NCBI GenBank assembly: GCA_008931825.1
Contig: QXVZ01011450.1
Location: forward strand, 1-23,370
DNA from: Phallusia fumigata
Lineage: Eukaryota; Chordata; Ascidiacea; Phlebobranchia; Ascidiidae
DNA: 23,370 nucleotides
Reading direction: 5' to 3'
The notes under the pieces were generated by a model, which saw nothing but the letters and a program-made list of their open reading frames with translations, did no database searches and was not told where the DNA came from. Positions 18,827-23,370 of the stretch are shown here, piece after piece. Each line of letters begins with the position of its first letter. The first letter of the stretch is position 1. The position numbers and the translations under genes were made by a program.

Positions 18827-20095
18827 GAGATTAAAGTAAATTTTGTAATTCCTGGAGACGCTTTTATGCAGAAATTGCAAACCGCATGCGGTAAAACGGA
18901 AAATAAAGTTTCAGTTCTATATTTAGTCATTCCTAAAACGGAAAGTGCTTCAAATCGGCGAAATCCGATTCCTCTTTGTTTTGCCACTGGCTAAATTTCA
19001 ATTTGCAATAATTATTGATTGCAACAAATAAGTTCGCTGTAACATTTACAAAGAATTTTTTTGGCTAAGCTGTAAAGTACACGTTGGAATTTTTCAATTG
19101 CTTTTTTATAGCTAATAATAAAAATAAAAATTACGTAAACAGTTTTTACATATGGTCCATACTTTAAACAGTTTCAAAATTTAAATTAAAAATATGTACG
19201 AGAAACGACGCCGAAGTAAATAAAACAATTTTTCACAACATTATTAGCGATCTTCCATACTTTAGAGAAAAATAACTTTTTACATGAGACCACATAGGAA
19301 ACAAAGAATATCGTGGACAAAAAACTTACAACCATTCTGCATAATATTAATTGTATTTCTTTAAAAAAAGCAGTAAACAGCATTGCGCTACAGAAATATA
19401 ATTTATTCCATCAATTTTGTAGTTCCAAATAATTCCAAATCAGTCAAATATTTTTATTTTGTAATTCTAAATTAACTTTAACGGGCCGACAAGATCCAAT
19501 CAAAGGGCGGTATGTGACCCTGGGGGGTTACAATGCCCATGTCAGATCAGCTTTCATATCCTGTTTGTGTTGGTCAACAAACCCAAAAATGAGACCGCAA
19601 TTTCGCATTCGAAAGACACACCCAAAATTCACCGGACTGAAACTAAATTTAACTAAAATCTACGTTTCGCTGCAAAAACTTTCATAGAATTTTGACGCAA
19701 TCGCATTTTTGGCAGGGTCTGTCCAAAATTTGTGATTTATTGACGTCACTGAACAAATTGTGACGCAACATACGCGGTTACGGATGACCGCCGGAGGGGA
19801 AAAGTTAAATCATGCATTGGAATTTCGATTGACGTCATCGTCGCATCCGTAAATGGAAATTATTATCTGAGAAAGTTCGGTAAATATGGTTTAAATGCAC
19901 AAGTACGATATTTATAGAATCGTTCTAGCCGTAAGCATTTGCTGCATGGTAAAAACACTTTGATTAATTGGCAACAAAGATTACGAGAATAAACTCGTGA
20001 TTTGCGACTTGCTGCTTCAGTCACGCGGGGAAAAATAAACCAAGTCCACGTGTTATAAAAGATAAAGGCTTATAATTAAAAACGTAAGTGTCAGA
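18827..20095. other. Intergenic AT-rich sequence
   Basis: No supported gene. Full TGACGTCA palindromes occur at 19741-19748 and 19830-19837. Confidence 0.5.
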
Positions 20096-20226
20096 AACCT
20101 GTATAGAATGAATTTGTTTTATTACAAACATTTCTACTTTGCACCGATGATGACAATAGCGATTGTTGAAACGTTTGCACTACAATGTTTACTACATCCA
20201 AATTCTCTGGTAGTTATGTTTTTAAT
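20096..20226. repeat. Degenerate foldback element of the same family
   Basis: The right half has GATTGTTGAAACGTTTGCAC and TCTCTGGTAGTTATGTTTTT, matching the right arm at 18763-18826. The left half (TGTTTTATTACAAACATTTC) is a worn copy of the left arm. The hammerhead-like core reads CCGATGA, GACAA and TTGTT, GAAAC. Confidence 0.7.
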
Positions 20227-21655
20227 TAAGCTACTCTTAAACTCTGTGTCTTGTGTTTCCTAATAACACTGAATTACATAGGTATCTTTATCAGCTTTCA
20301 AACAAGTTCACCGGTCAACTGAGAGTCTTTTTCTCACTGACTGACACTTCTGCATCGCGACCACACCGAGTAAACCTTGAAAAACACGACAAGCCCAGTT
20401 GACCCCAGAAAACCTTGTCAACAACACGACCATAGGGTTGAGGTAACTTACAGGTGTTTGTGACGTCGGAACCTTTTACATATTACGTGTTGAAATAGGA
20501 GACGGGTAAAAACAAAAACAACTTGTAAATTCTCTATTTACAAGTAAAAACAATTTGTAAATAGAGAAAGAAAAGCAAAATAACTTAGAGAACGCAAATG
20601 TTAAACATGGCTGATGTTTTAATTGCTCAACTAAACCAACCATAAAGCGAAATGCCGTTTTTAGAAGGGAAATACAAATTATAAATTGTTCTTTGGAAGT
20701 TAACATTTCCATACATTGTGTTGTTCAATGGGGTTACAAATATTTGAAATGTGACGTTATCAACCTATCACGTCACAATTCCGGCTTTGGACCTAATCCT
20801 CTTGTTCTTAAGAAATAAATCGCATTCCCAGAACAACTCATACATTTCTTTCATTGACATAAAATCACACATCACGCGAATACTTGTGCAGTGACGTAAT
20901 CTTGTTATGGCGTCATAATTGGGCACCTGACAACCATTTTAGCTCGGTGGTGGTCTATCGCATTATAAGGATATGTTACAAAACCATTTCCTTTTAACTT
21001 GTGGCTATGTCTAAAACAACTTGTCCCATGAAAACATAAACTCGGGTGCCACCTACCGACAATCACATAAACAAAAGCTTATCCGCAAGGTAACGCTATA
21101 CAAGGTTTGTCTTTTACGAGTGAAAATGGCTGCAGTTAGTGGCAGTTTATGGAAAGATGTTTTTGCATGTTAACAAGATTTGGTACGTCACACCAAAGAC
21201 ACTGTATGATTGGAACGATGAGTCAATTGTATCGTCATAGTTGATGACGGCGCAAGTGTTTACACAACGTATACGCGTGTTGGTATTAGGTAATTATGAA
21301 TAACCTGCACTAGACTACATAAAACAGGGGGGGACAATAAAAGTTGGGGGGTCGCACTGCCCCCCCGCCCAAACCATCAAATTTGTCCAGACACCTCAAG
21401 CCAAATTATCATACTTTTTATCATGACTTAGAAAAACGACAATAACACAAATTTTGGGGATGACTACATGAGTTGAGTTGAGTTTATATCACTTGGCGAA
21501 AGAAATCGTAGCGACACAATATCACTAAATCAATCACCAAGCCGGAAATAGCTGCGCAACGTTAAATGGTGGATCAAGAACACGCCAAATCATCATCAAA
21601 TAAACCTTACGTCGCAACCAGATAAACTTGCACAGCTTTGAAACATCCCGTTTTT
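20227..21655. other. Intergenic sequence with a G-run hairpin
   Basis: No supported gene. GGGGGGG at 21327-21333 and GGGGGG at 21346-21351 precede CCCCCCC at 21360-21366; the last two can pair across an eight-base loop. ACGTCA-type sites lie at 20461, 20752, 20770, 20892 and 21185. Confidence 0.5.
20521..20568. repeat. Overlapping alternative hairpins
   Basis: TTCTCTATTTACAA (20530-20543) pairs perfectly with TTGTAAATAGAGAA (20555-20568). ACTTGTAAA (20521-20529) pairs instead with TTTACAAGT (20537-20545). The two hairpins are mutually exclusive. Confidence 0.8.
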
Positions 21656-21990
21656 CACAGAACCATTTAATCCACCTGTCAGCATTGACATATTGCTGCA
21701 ATTATATTTCGAGTTGAAAATAGTAACACGCTCGTTTTGCGAACGTTTAAACCTTTAAATCAGCCTGATTCAACCGATTTGAATTCTTTATTTAACTTCT
21801 TTTCGCACCAGAGGGCAGGTTTGTGTCAGAAATGTCAAGATTTAAATACAACAACTCAGGAATCCCAGACACGGACTGGAAAAGTGGCTTGGTTTAAAAC
21901 AAAAATGCCGAGCTTCCATATAATACATGTACTGATGATGACAACCGCAATTGTCGAAACGTTTGCAATACCATGTATTCACTACGTATA
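21656..21990. repeat. Dispersed repeat, second copy
   Basis: The body matches 13709-13990 in the same orientation. After GCTTCCATATAATACATG the sequence switches to the opposite arm of the foldback family, with CTGATGA (21932-21938), a GACAA/TTGTC stem and GAAAC (21956-21960) followed by GTTTGCAATAC. Confidence 0.8.
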
Positions 21991-23370
21991 TTCACTCTTG
22001 GATTTATGTTTTAATTAAACAAATGTATCAAATGGCATTACCCCTGTAGCATGTCGCTAAACCACACTTTTCTGTTGTTTGCGTCAAAGTGTTTTCCCAT
22101 CGGATTTGTCCGGTTTCGTTACTAGCGCTGGTGAACATGGGGGCGGAAGAATGACAAACGCGTTTTCGAGCGTACGTTCGTAAATACTGTGGTTGTCATG
22201 TTTAAAAATCTATTTTCGAAGCCCGGGTTTCGCAAACATACGAGTTGTGCTACTACGTCACCAGTAAAGAGTGGGTAAAAAAGCCCCGTATATCCGGTTC
22301 GTGATGAAAACGATGTTGGGGTCTAAAAATAAAAAGTCATTAAAATGTATGAGTTATTGCGGGCGGATACACACAAGGGGCCTTTTGTCTGCTTTACCAC
22401 CACGGTTAGCTGCACGAAGTTGGTTTGGTAACCCGCTTTACGGCTGACTGACCTGTGACAAAATGAATGTTTGTGTCGTCACACATAAGGAAATGTTTTT
22501 TGTTTTTTTGTTTTAGAAGACGAGACTTTCACTATGGATGGCATAAGATAATGCCGACATTTAATTATAAATCATGCTGCTAACAAGAAATATTTGGGCC
22601 AGTAAATTTATCACACGATAAAACTGTTTAAAAAGAGATTGTGAACGAATGTGGAGCGCAAAAAAATATCTAAGGTCGAAAAGCATCGACATTTCGCTGG
22701 TAAACGCTAGAGATTAATGTGAATAACCTCAGCAAGAACAAGCTCCTCATCAGCATTCGGCTGCAAAGAGGAGCTGATCGACAACCGCCTTTCTCTTCAT
22801 TAGAAAACCTTCAACGAAACCTCCTGCTGGCAAGTCTGCTCCTGACGTCACTTCCCCGTTACCCCGGCAACAAGAGTGACACGTCATCGGGTCGATGCAA
22901 TGATCGCGAGCATGTTCGTGTGATTACGACGGAAGTTGTGCATTCTGGTGATGGTCGAGACAAGATTAATTTGGTCGAGCATGCGCTTAATGGCAAGGAC
23001 TTTTATTTTCTATCATGCCTCTGTGTATATGTAGAAGCTAGTCGGTGTTGGTTTGTTCAGTTGTTAGCAGCAAGGCGTGGCGTGGGGGTAGCTATTTTTT
23101 GCGTGTATTGTTAAAGGTTATTGGTTTAGTTGTTTATATCGTGACAAAGATTTTAAATCTATGCTGCACGTAGATGAATAGTATTCATAAAATTTTTGGA
23201 AACAAAACAAATAGTTGTAACCACAGCCAAAGATTCCGCAATGTATTGCTTTTAGTTTTGTTTTCACTACAGTTTTTTGGTTTATCTGAAAACAATAGCT
23301 TTAAATTTGCCCATATCAAGACTATTAATTTTGTATCTTACAGGCATTGATGTAAAATCATAACAACCTA
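21991..23370. other. Intergenic sequence to the right edge
   Basis: No gene I can support. The stretch 22780-22990 is more GC-rich than its flanks, with TGACGTCA at 22843-22850 and ACGTCA at 22881-22886. It could be a promoter or regulatory block for a gene to the right. Confidence 0.4.

Noticed and set aside
22500..22550. Strong T-rich acceptor before a short plus-strand open stretch with an ATG
   Set aside because: The frame closes at once, no donor follows, and joining it to the candidate exon at 17375-17411 creates a stop.
22719..23114. 131-codon plus-strand open frame near the right edge
   Set aside because: It starts at GTG rather than ATG, has no recognisable motif, and has no convincing donor or acceptor; a regulatory block is as likely.
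23328..23370. Acceptor-like TTTTGTATCTTACAG at the right edge
   Set aside because: All three reading phases after it meet a stop within about 20 bases, so a coding exon is not supported.

Overview
This is animal nuclear DNA. Short coding blocks are interrupted by introns with GT/AG borders, the base composition is AT-rich, introns are mostly 0.1 to 1.1 kb, and dispersed non-coding repeats are common. The compactness, the 5' end of an ATAD3 gene, and a possible trans-splice acceptor two bases before its start codon suggest a tunicate such as Ciona. The organism is an inference; the gene structures are read from the sequence.

Region 1 (1-5531, minus strand) is the 5' part of ATAD3, a mitochondrial membrane AAA+ ATPase. 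Six exons give 252 codons: an N-terminal proline-rich segment, the conserved [15 protein letters not shown] block and a long charged coiled coil. They stop just before the transmembrane and ATPase parts, which lie beyond the left edge. Intron 1 (3.4 kb) holds two direct copies of a 0.9-kb repeat and a strong foldback.

Region 2 (5532-6800) separates the genes. It holds the ATAD3 upstream region and a tandem duplication of about 230 bp.

Region 3 (about 6800-15200, minus strand) is a multi-exon gene for a secreted mosaic protein that I cannot name. Twelve exons connect in phase: signal peptide, FN3, a ten-cysteine TIL domain, FN3, FN3, a Thr/Pro linker, thyroglobulin type-1, FN3, and an incomplete FN3. 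A final exon encodes only the last third of a von Willebrand A domain. The missing parts of FN3 and vWA, together with a phase clash, show that at least one exon is absent between 7402 and 7862, an intron that contains an N.

Region 4 (about 15.2-23.4 kb) has no gene I can support. It contains dispersed repeats with hammerhead-ribozyme-like cores, a long foldback, tRNA-like B boxes, a CpG-rich possible promoter, one weak first-exon candidate and a striking excess of TGACGTCA/ACGTCA sites.

The two genes share a strand but have no evident functional link: one product acts in mitochondria, the other is extracellular.
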